Shown piece after piece: positions 7,968-16,920 of a stretch of DNA of 64,000 bases. The stretch is from positions 248,001 to 312,000 of the forward strand of contig CAVQAI010000016.1 in NCBI GenBank assembly GCA_963710495.1, in the 5' to 3' direction. Numbering within the stretch: position 1 is the stretch's first letter; each line of letters opens with the position of its first letter. Position numbers and translations under genes: made by a program. This DNA comes from Bog-756 sp963710495 (GTDB lineage Bacteria > Actinomycetota > Acidimicrobiia > Acidimicrobiales > RAAP-2). The notes under the pieces were generated by a model that ran no database searches, was not told where the DNA came from, and saw nothing but the letters and a program-made list of their open reading frames with translations.

Positions 7968-9473
7968 CTACCCGACCGGGGAGGCGGCGCTCCGTGGTGG
8001 GGCTCCGGCGCCGGTGTCGTCGCCCGGGGCCGAGCGCCTCATCAGCCGGCCCATCGACTCGCACACCTCGGTGGCCACGGCCAGCGAATCGGGGACGATG
8101 CCCATGCTCATGAACCCGTGGATCTGGTCGTCGTACCGCCGTTCCTCGACGGCCACCCCCGCCTGCCGCAGCGCCTCGGCGTAATGCACGGCGTCGTCCC
8201 GCAACGGGTCGAAGCCCGCCGTCACCACCAGTGCCGGGGCCAGGCCGGCCAGGTCCTCGGCGAGCAAGGGTGAGGCCAGCGGGTTCTCCCAGTCCGACCG
8301 GTCGGGCAGGTAGTGGTCCCGGAAGTACTCCATGTCCACTCTGGTGAGCAGGAAGCCCTCGCCGAGCGTCTGCATCGACTCGAACCCGAACCGGGTATCG
8401 ACCACCGGGTAGACCAGGCCTTGGGCGACCGGGGGCGGGACGTCGGTGGGGCCGGTGCCGGCCCGGGTCACCTGGGCCACCACCGCGGCCAGGTTTCCAC
8501 CGGCGCTGTCGCCCATCACGCCGATCCGGCCGGGGTCGATGCCGAGCTCCTCGCCATGGTCGTGCACCCAGGCATAGGCGGTCAGCGCGTCGTCGACGGC
8601 CGCCGGGAACGGATATTCGGGGGCGAGCCGGTAGTCGACCGCCACCACCAGGCACCGGCTGGCGGCGGCGACCATCCGGCACAGCGCGTCGTGGGAGTCG
8701 AGATCACCCGTCACGAACCCGCCGCCGTGGAAGTACACGATGGCCGGCAGGGGCCGGCTCCTCCCCATCCCCATGCCCAGCCCGGCGCCGAACTGGCGAT
8801 AGACCCGGATGCCGATGCGCGGTGCATCGTCGGGCCCGGGGATCACGCGGCCCGAGACGTAGACGTCGGTCCGGACCGGCATGACGGCGCGCGCCGAGTT
8901 GCGCAGCCGGCGCCGCAGCAGGAAAGGAGTGGGCATGTCGGCCGGGGTGGACGATGACGTGATGGCGCCCAACCGGGTGCCCAGGCTCAGCATGGCCTGG
9001 ATCGCCGGGTTCAGCACCCGGCCGTCGCGTTCCACCGGTTCGGTCACGCCGAGCAGGCGGAGGAGCGCCTGGGGATGGCCGAGCGGGGCGGCCAGGAGCC
9101 GGGCCGTGATGGGCCATTGCTCGTTGGTCCGCTGCGCCCGGCGGTTGTAGAGATCGGGGTTGCGAAGACGTCCCCGCCAGGGCCCGGCCCGGTCGGGCCA
9201 CGGGGGGCCTCCGGCCACGGTCCCGTCCCGGACGGGAGCGCGCTCGTCGCCCGAGGGCGTGCGGCGCCGGGTCTTCGCCCCGGCCCTCCCGGTCGCCGGA
9301 GTGGACGACGTGGCGGCGGCGCGGCGCTTGGGAACGCTCTTGGCCGCGGTGCCCTTCGAGGCGGGGGCCTTGGAAGAAGAGGAACGCTTGGCGCCGGCAA
9401 CCTTCGGGGTGGCGGCATCGCGGCGCGTCCTGGAGCTCGGCGTCTCTCCGCCGGACGTCTGGCTGTCCATCAC
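7968..9473 (-). CDS. Alpha/beta-hydrolase (hormone-sensitive-lipase family esterase) with basic N-terminal tail
   Basis: 501 residues. The catalytic half has the HSL-family oxyanion motif YFHGGGFVTGD, the nucleophile elbow GVMGDSAGGN, the acid in VVTAGFDPLRDD and the histidine in DDQIHGF, so a carboxylesterase acting on acyl esters is expected. The first ~85 residues are different: Lys/Arg/Ser/Thr/Ala/Pro-rich (AKRSSSSKAPASKGTAAKS) like a histone H1 tail and not part of the fold. A similar tail ends the GH15 enzyme at 51401. The start is the first ATG of a tandem pair and is not certain, because no -10 box or ribosome site stands out. Confidence 0.88.
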   Translation of the reverse strand: MMDSQTSGGETPSSRTRRDAATPKVAGAKRSSSSKAPASKGTAAKSVPKRRAAATSSTPATGRAGAKTRRRTPSGDERAPVRDGTVAGGPPWPDRAGPWRGRLRNPDLYNRRAQRTNEQWPITARLLAAPLGHPQALLRLLGVTEPVERDGRVLNPAIQAMLSLGTRLGAITSSSTPADMPTPFLLRRRLRNSARAVMPVRTDVYVSGRVIPGPDDAPRIGIRVYRQFGAGLGMGMGRSRPLPAIVYFHGGGFVTGDLDSHDALCRMVAAASRCLVVAVDYRLAPEYPFPAAVDDALTAYAWVHDHGEELGIDPGRIGVMGDSAGGNLAAVVAQVTRAGTGPTDVPPPVAQGLVYPVVDTRFGFESMQTLGEGFLLTRVDMEYFRDHYLPDRSDWENPLASPLLAEDLAGLAPALVVTAGFDPLRDDAVHYAEALRQAGVAVEERRYDDQIHGFMSMGIVPDSLAVATEVCESMGRLMRRSAPGDDTGAGAPPRSAASPVG

Positions 9474-9610
9474 CCCATCGTGTCGGTGGCCGGGTCAGAT
9501 GGCAAACGAGTCGCCGGAGGAAGAATCCCGCCACGCCAGCCGGGCCAGCGCCGGAACTGGCGCGGGTCAGAGCAATGAGCAGGCCAAAGGCGGTGGGGAT
9601 GTGACCCCGT

Positions 9611-9616
9611 TAGCAT
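9611..9616 (+). promoter_or_regulatory. -10 box TAGCAT of hbd
   Basis: TAGCAT lies 8 nt before the ATG at 9625. A second in-frame ATG at 9619 is too close to the box for a leaderless start, which favours 9625. Confidence 0.55.
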
Positions 9617-9624
9617 CGATGTCC

Positions 9625-10482
9625 ATGTCAATCACGCGTGTGGGAATCGTCGGATCGGGGATCATGGGCTCGGGCATCGCCGAGACGGCCGCCGTCAGCG
9701 GGTTCGAGGTGGTGCTCCGGTCCCGCAGCCAGTCCACGGCCGAGGCCACGCTGGCGGCGCTGGAGAAGTCGCTGAACCGGCAGGTGGAGAAAGGGAAGAG
9801 GACCGAGTCCGAGCGGGACGAGGCCTTGGCCCGGGTCACGCCCACCTCCGAGCTGAGCGCCTTGAAGGGGGTCGACCTGGTCATCGAATCGGTCATCGAG
9901 GACCTGGCGGTGAAGAAGGAGCTCTTCAACGAGCTCGACCGGATCACCGGTGAGGCGACCATCCTGGCCACCAATACCTCCACCCTGCCGGTGATCGAGC
10001 TGGCCATGCAGACAGGTCGGCCCGACCGGGTGTGCGGCGTGCACTTCTTCAATCCGGCGCCGGTCATGGAGCTCGTCGAGGTGGTCAAGCCCCTGACGGC
10101 CTCCGAAGGGACCATCGCCGCCGCCCGTGCCTTCGCCGAGGCGTGCGGCAAGACGCCGGTGGAGGTGAAGGACCAGGCGGGCTTCATCGTGAACGCCCTC
10201 CTGTTCCCCTACCTCAACAACGCCGTCCGTCTCTACGAGCAGGGGGTGGCTTCCGTCGCCGACATCGACACGGCCATGAAAGGCGGCTGCGGCTTTCCCA
10301 TGGGACCGTTCGCCCTCCTCGACCTGGTCGGACTGGACACCTCGCTGGCCATTTTGGACGCCCTCTACCAGGAGTTCCGCGACCCCAACTACGCCGCCGT
10401 CCCCCTGCTGCGCCGGATGGTGGCCGCCGACCAGCTGGGCCGCAAGTCGGGCAGGGGCTTCCTCGACTACCAGAAGAAGTAA
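9625..10482 (+). CDS. hbd: 3-hydroxybutyryl-CoA dehydrogenase
   Basis: About 285 residues, the length of single-domain NAD(P)-dependent 3-hydroxyacyl-CoA dehydrogenases. The dinucleotide motif RVGIVGSGIMGSGIAE is at the start. The catalytic His-Glu pair lies in VCGVHFFNPAPVMELVEVV, with the asparagine in GFIVNALLFPYLNNAV. It interconverts acetoacetyl-CoA and 3-hydroxybutyryl-CoA. Sixty-eight nt downstream lies ethylmalonyl-CoA mutase on the same strand, so the likely job is the early part of the ethylmalonyl-CoA route together with the thiolase at 19492. Similar enzymes also act in butanoate and phenylacetate metabolism. Confidence 0.93.
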   Translation: MSITRVGIVGSGIMGSGIAETAAVSGFEVVLRSRSQSTAEATLAALEKSLNRQVEKGKRTESERDEALARVTPTSELSALKGVDLVIESVIEDLAVKKELFNELDRITGEATILATNTSTLPVIELAMQTGRPDRVCGVHFFNPAPVMELVEVVKPLTASEGTIAAARAFAEACGKTPVEVKDQAGFIVNALLFPYLNNAVRLYEQGVASVADIDTAMKGGCGFPMGPFALLDLVGLDTSLAILDALYQEFRDPNYAAVPLLRRMVAADQLGRKSGRGFLDYQKK

Positions 10483-10549
10483 AAAGGCCAGAAGCAGCAA
10501 AGGAGAGCCTCGTGTCCACCCGAGGACCCGTGCGGACAAGAATGGTGGC

Positions 10550-12637
10550 ATGACCGACGTGGCCGACACCGGAGGGAGCGGCGCTCCAGCTCCCGAGCCG
10601 GCGGGTCCCCGGCACCGGGACCAGCCCTGGGTGATGCGCACCTACTCCGGCCACTCGACACCGGCGGCCTCCAACGAGCTCTACCGGACCAATCTGGCCA
10701 AGGGCCAGACGGGCCTGTCGATCGCCTTCGACCTCCCCACCCAGATCGGCTACGACCCCGACGCCCCCGAGGCCGCCGGTGAGGTGGGCAAGGTCGGCGT
10801 GCCCGTGGCCCACCTGGGCCATATGCGCCAGCTGGTCGACCAGATCCCGGTCGAGTCGATGAACACGTCGATGACCATCAACGCCACCGCGGCGTGGCTG
10901 CTCGGCCTCTACATCGCCAACGCCGAGGACCGCGGCGTGGACCCGATGGTCCTGTCCGGGACCACGCAGAACGACATCGTGAAGGAGTACCTCTCACGGG
11001 GCACGTACATCTTCCCGCCCCGGCCCAGCCGTCGGCTCACCGTGGACACCATCGCCTACACCGTGCGCCACGTGCCCAAGTGGAACCCGATCAACGTCTG
11101 CAGCTACCACCTGCAGGAAGCCGGAGCCACACCCCACCAGGAGGTCGCCTACGCCCTGGCCACCGCCATCGGCGTGCTCGACGCGGTGCGGGAGTCGGGA
11201 CAGGTCTCGGAGAGCGAATTCCCGTCGGTCGTCGGACGGATCTCCTTCTTCGTGAACGCGGGCGTCCGGTTTGTGGAGGAGACGTGCAAGATGCGGGCCT
11301 TCACCGCCCTGTGGGACCGGGTGTGCTCGGAGCGCTACGGCGTCACCGATCCCAAGCTGCGCCGATTCCGCTACGGCGTGCAGGTCAACTCGCTCGGGCT
11401 CACCGAGGCGCAGCCCGAGAACAATGTGCCCCGCATCGTGCTCGAGTCCCTCGGGGTCACCCTGTCCCAGCGGGCCCGGGCCCGGGCCCTGCAGCTGCCG
11501 GCCTGGAACGAAGCCCTCGGCCTGCCCCGGCCCTGGGACCAGCAGTGGTCGCTGCGCATCCAGCAGATCCTCGCCTTCGAGTCGGACCTGCTCGAGTACG
11601 GCGACATCTTCGACGGCTCGGTGGTCATCGAGAGGAAGACGACCGAGATCGCCGAGGCGTCATCGGCCGAGCTGGAGAACGTGCTGTCCCTGGGTGGCGC
11701 CTTCGAGGCCATCGACGAGCTGAAGGGGCGGCTGGTCAGCAGCCAGGCCGAACGGGTCCGGCGCATCGAGACGGGCGAGCAGCAGGTGGTCGGGGTCAAC
11801 TGCTTCACCGAGACGGCCGAGTCGCCGCTGGCGCCCAGTGACACGACGGGCTCGGCAACCGGTCAGGCGGGTCCCGCCGGGGAGCCCGGGCCCACCGGGC
11901 CCCCTGCCATCGGGGCCATCCTGCGAGTCGACCCGGCCGTGGAGTCCGAGATGCGGGCCGACGTGGAGGCGTGGCGGGCGGGTCGGGACACGGCCGCCGT
12001 GCGCCGCGCCCTCGACCACGTGAAGCGCTCGGCCGAAGGGTCGGCCAACATCATGCCGGCGACCATCGAGCTCGCCCACGCCGGGGGCACGACCGGTGAG
12101 TGGGCCGGGGCCCTCCGCGAGGTGTTCGGCGAGTACCGCGCCCCGACCGGGGTGAGCGGTGGGGTCGGCCACCGTGCGACCGAGTTCCGCGCCATGGTCG
12201 AGCGGTCCCGAGCCATGGCCGCCCGTTCCGGGGGCCCACCGCGGCTGCTGGTGGCCAAGCCCGGGCTCGACGGCCATTCCAACGGCGCCGAGCAGATCGC
12301 CGTGGCCGCCCGCGACGCGGGCTTCGAGGTCGTCTACCAGGGCATCCGGCTCTCCCCCGCCGAGATCGTGGCCGCCGCCCGCGACGAGGACGCCGACGTC
12401 GTCGGCATCTCCATCCTGTCCGGCTCCCACCTCGAGCTGGTGCCGGAGATCGTCGACCGGCTGCGGGCCGAGGGCGTCGACGTCCCGGTGGTGGTGGGCG
12501 GCATCATCCCGCCCGAGGACGCCGAGATCCTGATCGGCAAAGGTGCCGCCCGGGTCTACACGCCGAAGGACTTCGAGCTCGGACGCATCATGGACGACAT
12601 GCTGGAGCTGGCCGAGCGCCACCGCCTGGCGTCCTGA
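10550..12637 (+). CDS. ecm: Coenzyme B12-dependent ethylmalonyl-CoA mutase (MeaA/Ecm type)
   Basis: 695 residues in one chain, combining the mutase TIM barrel (from about residue 25) and a C-terminal cobalamin domain (about 560-690). The barrel reads RTYSGHSTPAASNELYR, then GQTGLSIAFDLPTQIGYD, MNTSMTINATAAWLLGLYIA and PKWNPINVCSYHLQEAGATP. The wording RTYSGHST..ASNELYR and the EYRAPTGV junction match Ecm/MeaA better than methylmalonyl-CoA mutase. The axial histidine for B12 is in KPGLDGHSNGAEQIA. It should convert ethylmalonyl-CoA to methylsuccinyl-CoA. A Gly/Pro/Thr-rich insert near residues 430-460 is unusual. Context with ccr, epimerase and hbd supports the assignment; isobutyryl-CoA mutase-like activity is the main alternative. 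Confidence 0.9.
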   Translation: MTDVADTGGSGAPAPEPAGPRHRDQPWVMRTYSGHSTPAASNELYRTNLAKGQTGLSIAFDLPTQIGYDPDAPEAAGEVGKVGVPVAHLGHMRQLVDQIPVESMNTSMTINATAAWLLGLYIANAEDRGVDPMVLSGTTQNDIVKEYLSRGTYIFPPRPSRRLTVDTIAYTVRHVPKWNPINVCSYHLQEAGATPHQEVAYALATAIGVLDAVRESGQVSESEFPSVVGRISFFVNAGVRFVEETCKMRAFTALWDRVCSERYGVTDPKLRRFRYGVQVNSLGLTEAQPENNVPRIVLESLGVTLSQRARARALQLPAWNEALGLPRPWDQQWSLRIQQILAFESDLLEYGDIFDGSVVIERKTTEIAEASSAELENVLSLGGAFEAIDELKGRLVSSQAERVRRIETGEQQVVGVNCFTETAESPLAPSDTTGSATGQAGPAGEPGPTGPPAIGAILRVDPAVESEMRADVEAWRAGRDTAAVRRALDHVKRSAEGSANIMPATIELAHAGGTTGEWAGALREVFGEYRAPTGVSGGVGHRATEFRAMVERSRAMAARSGGPPRLLVAKPGLDGHSNGAEQIAVAARDAGFEVVYQGIRLSPAEIVAAARDEDADVVGISILSGSHLELVPEIVDRLRAEGVDVPVVVGGIIPPEDAEILIGKGAARVYTPKDFELGRIMDDMLELAERHRLAS

Positions 12638-12656
12638 CCACAGGGCGCCGACGGCC

Positions 12657-13955
12657 TCACCGTTGAGCGCCACCTCGGTCTCGCTCGGCCAATTCCCTGA
12701 ACTCCTCGGGCACCCGATCGGCGTCGGAGAGCACGACGGTGGCGTACCCCACCGCAGCCCGCCCGTACCGGTCCCGGACGGTGTCCACGGCCCGGTCCAT
12801 CGCCCAGCGAGCCGATCCCGCCGAGGAGCCCGGCCGGTGTGGAACGGGCCCGGCGCCGGCCGGCGTGTCGCAACGGTGGTCGAGCGAGAGGGGCAGCTCG
12901 AGTTGGAGGGCTGACTCGTCCCCGAGGTTGGAGACGGAGACCGCCAGGAGGGTGATGTGGCGTTCGCCGGGATGGTCGGCGAGGGCACTGCCGACCAGCG
13001 CCGTCGCCAACTCGATCAAGGTCAAGGTGGACGAGATGGCGAAGGACAGAGTGACCGAGCGGGTCACCGCCCGGAGCCCGGTGAACCGCACCCGCACGGT
13101 GACCGTGCGCCCGGCCCGGTCAGAAGCCCGGAGCCGGCTGGCGACGCGGTCGCAGAGGTAGCCGAGGGTCTCGTGCACCAGGTCGGGGCAGACGAGGGCG
13201 AGCCCGAGGGCCGCCTGGGCGCCGGCGGACTTGGTGCGATGGGAGGTCTCGATGGGACGCGGGTCGATGTTGGCCGACAGCGAGGCGAGCTTGGTGCCGA
13301 TGGCGGTCCCGAGCAGGTGCTCGAGGATCGGGCTTCCCGTGGCGGCCAGATCGCCGATGGTGCGGATGCCGACACCGGCCAGTCGCGCCCGGGTGGTCGG
13401 GCCCACGCCCCAGATCAGCTCGACCGGGAGCGGGTCGAGGAACGCCCGCTCTCGTTCGGGCTCGACCACGACCAGCCCGTCCGGTTTGGCCACCTGGGAG
13501 GCCACCTTGGCCAGGTGCTTCGTTCGGGCCACCCCGACCGAGACGGGCAGGCCGACTTCGGCCCGAACCCTGGTGCGGATGGCGCCGGCGATCTCCCCGG
13601 GCGTCCCGAAGAGATGGACGGCGCCGCCCACATCCAGGAAGGCCTCGTCGATGGAGACCCGCTCCACCAGGGGGGTGAAGTCGCTGAAGACCCCGATGAC
13701 CCGGTCGGCCAGGCGCTGGTATTCGTGGAAGTGGCCGCCGACGAACTCCAGGCCCGGGCAGAGTTGCCGGGCCATCCGACCGGGCATGCCGGCCCGCACG
13801 CCGAACCCTCTCGCCTCGTACGAGGCGGCCAGGACCACGCCCCCTCCCACCGCGATGCACCGGCCCCGCAGGGTGGGGTCGAGCAGCTGCTCGACCGAGG
13901 CATAGAACGCGTCGAGATCGGCGTGCAGGATGGTGGCGACACCGGCCGTCGGCAT
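12657..13955 (-). CDS. dinB: DNA polymerase IV (Y-family), SOS-regulated
   Basis: 432-residue translesion polymerase. The catalytic carboxylates are in ILHADLDAFYASVEQ and RVSIDEAFLDVGG. PVSVGVARTKHLAKVAS and the helix-hairpin-helix IWGVGPTTRARLAGVGI follow, and the little-finger domain spans about 240-345. The C-terminal extension to residue 432 is low-complexity then ends in an amphipathic segment; I see no clear beta-clamp motif. A LexA box directly abuts the promoter, so induction on DNA damage is expected. Confidence 0.94.
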   Translation of the reverse strand: MPTAGVATILHADLDAFYASVEQLLDPTLRGRCIAVGGGVVLAASYEARGFGVRAGMPGRMARQLCPGLEFVGGHFHEYQRLADRVIGVFSDFTPLVERVSIDEAFLDVGGAVHLFGTPGEIAGAIRTRVRAEVGLPVSVGVARTKHLAKVASQVAKPDGLVVVEPERERAFLDPLPVELIWGVGPTTRARLAGVGIRTIGDLAATGSPILEHLLGTAIGTKLASLSANIDPRPIETSHRTKSAGAQAALGLALVCPDLVHETLGYLCDRVASRLRASDRAGRTVTVRVRFTGLRAVTRSVTLSFAISSTLTLIELATALVGSALADHPGERHITLLAVSVSNLGDESALQLELPLSLDHRCDTPAGAGPVPHRPGSSAGSARWAMDRAVDTVRDRYGRAAVGYATVVLSDADRVPEEFRELAERDRGGAQR

Positions 13956-13961
13956 CCTCCC

Positions 13962-13983
13962 ATTTTATCGAACACATGTTCGT
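13962..13983 (-). promoter_or_regulatory. LexA (SOS) box overlapping the dinB promoter
   Basis: The minus-strand -10 box TAAAAT (13962-13967) lies 6 nt before the dinB ATG. Immediately upstream, 13968-13983 reads tcgaacacatgttcgt, matching the actinobacterial LexA consensus TCGAAC-N4-GTTCGA at all but the last base. LexA bound here would block RNA polymerase. Confidence 0.85.
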
Positions 13984-14071
13984 TCCCTCAACTGCCGGTC
14001 GGCCGGAGATCGGGTCGGGTCGGCCGGTGTGGGCGTCGGGCGTCGGGTATCGGGCGTCGGGCGCCCGGGTC

Positions 14072-14353
14072 TCAGGCCCAGGGACGGTCGCGACGGACGG
14101 TGGCCGGCCTCGACCACCAGCGACCGCTGAACCTCCAGGCAGGCAACGTGTCCCGCTCTTCGGCCACCTCGACCCGCGGCCGGGGCCAGGCCTGGTCGAC
14201 GGCGGCGGCCAGCACGGCGAGCACCTCCGGATCGATCCCGGGCCGCCGGGCGATGTCCAGGCCGGAGGCGCTTGGGCCGGAGGCGCTTGGGCCGGAGGCG
14301 CTTGGGCCGGAGGCGCTTGGGCCGGAGGCGCCCGGCGCCGAGGGCAGGCTCAC
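14072..14353 (-). CDS. Small acyl-CoA carboxylase epsilon-like subunit
   Basis: 93 residues starting at a GTG whose last two bases form the TGA stop of the carboxyltransferase gene (GTGA overlap), so translation is probably coupled. The middle has a helix (DPEVLAVLAAAVDQAW) and the C-terminus ends WRFSGRWWSRP, like the epsilon polypeptides that bind actinobacterial carboxyltransferase beta subunits. The N-terminus has about five ASGPS pentapeptides encoded by 15-bp tandem repeats. The call rests mainly on size, position and the WRFSGRWW ending. Confidence 0.7.
   Translation of the reverse strand: MSLPSAPGASGPSASGPSASGPSASGPSASGLDIARRPGIDPEVLAVLAAAVDQAWPRPRVEVAEERDTLPAWRFSGRWWSRPATVRRDRPWA
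14261..14335 (+). repeat. Five 15-bp tandem repeats inside the epsilon-like gene
   Basis: The unit gccggaggcgcttgg starts at 14261, 14276, 14291, 14306 and, degenerate, 14321. Being a multiple of three it adds one Ala/Ser/Gly/Pro pentapeptide per copy without changing frame, so copy number can vary between strains. Confidence 0.9.
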
Positions 14354-15906
14354 AGCGGCATGTTCCCGTGCTTGCGCTTGGGCAGGTCCTCCCGCTTGGA
14401 GACGAGCAGGGCCAGGCTCCGCACCAACACCCGCCGGGTTTCGGCGGGATCGATGACATCGTCGACATAGCCGCGCTCGGCGGCGGCGTAGGGGTTGGCG
14501 TAGCGCTCGGTGTACTCCTCCACCAGTTCCTTGCGCCGCGCCACCGGGTCGTCGGCCTCGGCCAGGTCCCGGCGGTAGACGATCTCGACGGCCCCCTCCG
14601 GGCCCATCACCGCCAGCTCGGCCGAGGGCCAGGCGTAGGCCAGATCGGCCCCGATCGACTTCGAGTTCATGACCACATAGGCCCCGCCGTAGGCCTTGCG
14701 GGTGATGATCTGGATGCGTGGGACGGTGGACTCGCAGTAGGCGTACAGCAGCTTGGCGCCGTGCCGGATGATCCCGCCGTACTCCTGGTCGGTGCCGGGC
14801 ATGAACCCCGGGACGTCGACAAACGTGACCAGTGGGACGTTGAAGGCGTCACAGGTGCGGACGAAGCGGGCGCCCTTCTCGGAGGCCTCGATGTTCAGCA
14901 CCCCGGCCAGCATCTGGGGCTGGTTGCCGACGATGCCCACCGAGCGGCCGTCGATGCGGGCGAACCCGCACACCAAGTTCATGGCCCAGTGGTGATTGAC
15001 CTCGAAGAACTCGCCGTCGTCGACCACCGCCTCGATGACCTTCTTCATGTCGTAGGGCTGGTTGGGCGAGGCGGGCATCAGCTCGCTGAGCTCGGGGGTG
15101 AGGCGATCGGGATCGTCGCCGGCGGCGACGAGGGGGGCCTCCTCCAGGTTGTTGGAGGGCAGGAAGCTCAGCAGGTAGCGGACGTCGTCCAGGCAGGTCT
15201 TCTCGTCCGGGGCGACGAAGGCGGCCACCCCCGACTTGGTGGCATGGCTCATGGCGCCGCCCAGCTCCTCCAGGGTCACGTCCTCGCCGGTCACCGTCTT
15301 CACCACGTCCGGGCCGGTGATGAACATGTGGCTGGTGCCCTGGACCATGAAGATGAAGTCGGTCATGGCCGGGCTGTAGACGGCCCCGCCGGCGCACGGG
15401 CCGAGGATCACGCTGATCTGGGGGATGACCCCCGAGGCTTCGGCGTTGCGGTGGAAGATGCCACCGTAGGCGTGGAGCGAGACCACACCCTCTTGGATGC
15501 GGGCGCCGGCACCGTCGTTGAGCCCGATCATGGGGACGCCGATGGAGGAGGCCAGATCCATCACCTTGTGGATCTTCTCGGCGAAGACCTCGCCGAGCGC
15601 CCCGCCGAAGACGGTGAAGTCCTGGCTGAACACACACACCCGCCGCCCGTCGATGGTGCCGAACCCGGTGATCACCCCGTCGGTGTAGGGTCGGTGCTCC
15701 TCCAGCCCCATGCCGTGGGCCCGGTGCCGGGCCAACATGTCCATCTCCTGGAACGAGCCGTCGTCGAGCAGGTAGTCGATGCGTTCCCGGGCGGTCATCT
15801 TGCCCTTGGCGTGGTGCTTCTCGACCGCCCGGGGCGACCCTGCGTTGCGGGCTTGCTCGCGACGCTCGGCCAGCTCGGCGAGTCGTTGGGTCATCGGGTG
15901 ATCCAT
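14350..15906 (-). CDS. pccB: Acyl-CoA carboxylase carboxyltransferase (beta) subunit
   Basis: 518 residues of two crotonase-fold halves. LNDGAGARIQEGV and PCAGGAVYSPAMTDF mark the N-terminal oxyanion site, and VDVPGFMPGTDQEYGGIIRHGAKLL the C-terminal one, ending in the typical KRKHGN. It transfers carboxyl from biotin to acetyl- or propionyl-CoA. At the substrate-determining position (Asp422 in Streptomyces PccB, Ile420 in AccB) this protein has Val411, in GGAYVVMNSK. That is AccB-like and hints at a broad acetyl/propionyl range. The biotin-carrying alpha subunit is not in the window. The epsilon-like gene overlaps its stop codon. Confidence 0.93.
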   Translation of the reverse strand: MDHPMTQRLAELAERREQARNAGSPRAVEKHHAKGKMTARERIDYLLDDGSFQEMDMLARHRAHGMGLEEHRPYTDGVITGFGTIDGRRVCVFSQDFTVFGGALGEVFAEKIHKVMDLASSIGVPMIGLNDGAGARIQEGVVSLHAYGGIFHRNAEASGVIPQISVILGPCAGGAVYSPAMTDFIFMVQGTSHMFITGPDVVKTVTGEDVTLEELGGAMSHATKSGVAAFVAPDEKTCLDDVRYLLSFLPSNNLEEAPLVAAGDDPDRLTPELSELMPASPNQPYDMKKVIEAVVDDGEFFEVNHHWAMNLVCGFARIDGRSVGIVGNQPQMLAGVLNIEASEKGARFVRTCDAFNVPLVTFVDVPGFMPGTDQEYGGIIRHGAKLLYAYCESTVPRIQIITRKAYGGAYVVMNSKSIGADLAYAWPSAELAVMGPEGAVEIVYRRDLAEADDPVARRKELVEEYTERYANPYAAAERGYVDDVIDPAETRRVLVRSLALLVSKREDLPKRKHGNMPL

Positions 15907-16050
15907 GGCACCGAGGCTACCGGACCGGCTCTGGTCGGTCGGAGCCGGCAGAGCGGCTCGACCCGCTGGTCGGGGCGGACGGATCAGGATCGGCCGACGA
16001 GGAACGATGAGTTACCGGCGGGGTGCAGCGCCCGATGAGCGGCGCGCTGG

Positions 16051-16920
16051 TCAGTGGGCGGAGTTGACCCAGTGCGGCCCACACCAGACATAGGCCACCG
16101 AGGTCGGCGCGCCCTTGCCGAAATACGGGGCCACGCTCTTGCCCGCGTAGCGTCGCTCGAGCTCGGGGTCCCGGGCGCCAACGAAGGAATAGCGGTCGGC
16201 GGGTCGCTCGGTCTTCTCGGCCGCCGACGCACCGTTGGTGGGCCCGGATGCCTCCCAGCGGTCGAGCCGGTAGGCCGAGTCGACCAATTCGCCGACCACG
16301 ACCACGGCCCAATGCGGTGATCGGGGGGCGCAGACGTCGACCCAACGCCGGCTGACCCGCCACCCGTGACGGACCCGGTCGTAGGAGGTGTCGCTGCCCG
16401 GCGGGCCCGCCCGCAGGAGGACCACCTGGTGGGAGCGCTTGAACTTGGCCCGCTTGGTCAGGAGCAGCCGGACCTCGTCGGCCGAGCGCCGCCGGCCGGA
16501 GGCGGCCGAGCCGGGCAGACCCAGCAGGTCGTGGGCCACGGCTTCGACCAGCCGGGCCTGGTCGGGATCCAGGCCGTAGCGGAGGATCTCGATGCGCACC
16601 GACCGGCCCGACGCCTCGATCTGCCGGATCCGTTCGAGCGCCGGGTACTCGGGTGGTTCGTCGGCGCCCGCATCGCCCGGAGCGGTGCCGCGGCCGGGAC
16701 GGCCGCCGACCACCCTCGCCGCCCGGACGTGCTCGAAACAGCGATCACCCCGGCCCAGGGCGGCGTGGAAGGGACGTCCGGTGCGGGGATCCACCAGCAG
16801 ATAGACGTAACACTTGAGCTTGGCCTGGACGGCCGGAGGGAACGTCTCTTCGTCATCCACGGACAGATCGCCATCCACCGGCAGACCGAGCCCGGTGGAG
16901 GCCGTGCCCGCCTCGGCCAC
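16051..16920 (-). CDS. LEM-3-like GIY-YIG domain protein with degenerate catalytic motif
   Basis: 289 residues from the GTG at 16920. Residues 35-75 (KCYVYLLVDPRTGRPFHAA, then LGRGDRCFEHV) and 95-140 (ERIRQIEASGRSVRIEILR, then the LVEA glutamate) match the LEM-3-like GIY-YIG architecture. Where that family has PFYIGKGKG, this one has PFHAALGRG, so the YIG tyrosine and glycine are lost. The C-terminal half carries a Trp/Arg-rich domain ending AYVWCGPHW. Nuclease activity is doubtful. The reading frame probably begins further upstream; see the neighbouring remnant. Confidence 0.6.
   Translation of the reverse strand: MAEAGTASTGLGLPVDGDLSVDDEETFPPAVQAKLKCYVYLLVDPRTGRPFHAALGRGDRCFEHVRAARVVGGRPGRGTAPGDAGADEPPEYPALERIRQIEASGRSVRIEILRYGLDPDQARLVEAVAHDLLGLPGSAASGRRRSADEVRLLLTKRAKFKRSHQVVLLRAGPPGSDTSYDRVRHGWRVSRRWVDVCAPRSPHWAVVVVGELVDSAYRLDRWEASGPTNGASAAEKTERPADRYSFVGARDPELERRYAGKSVAPYFGKGAPTSVAYVWCGPHWVNSAH

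Noticed and set aside
14261..14335. 15-bp repeats considered as an intergenic minisatellite
   Set aside because: They fall inside the epsilon-like coding frame and translate as pentapeptides.
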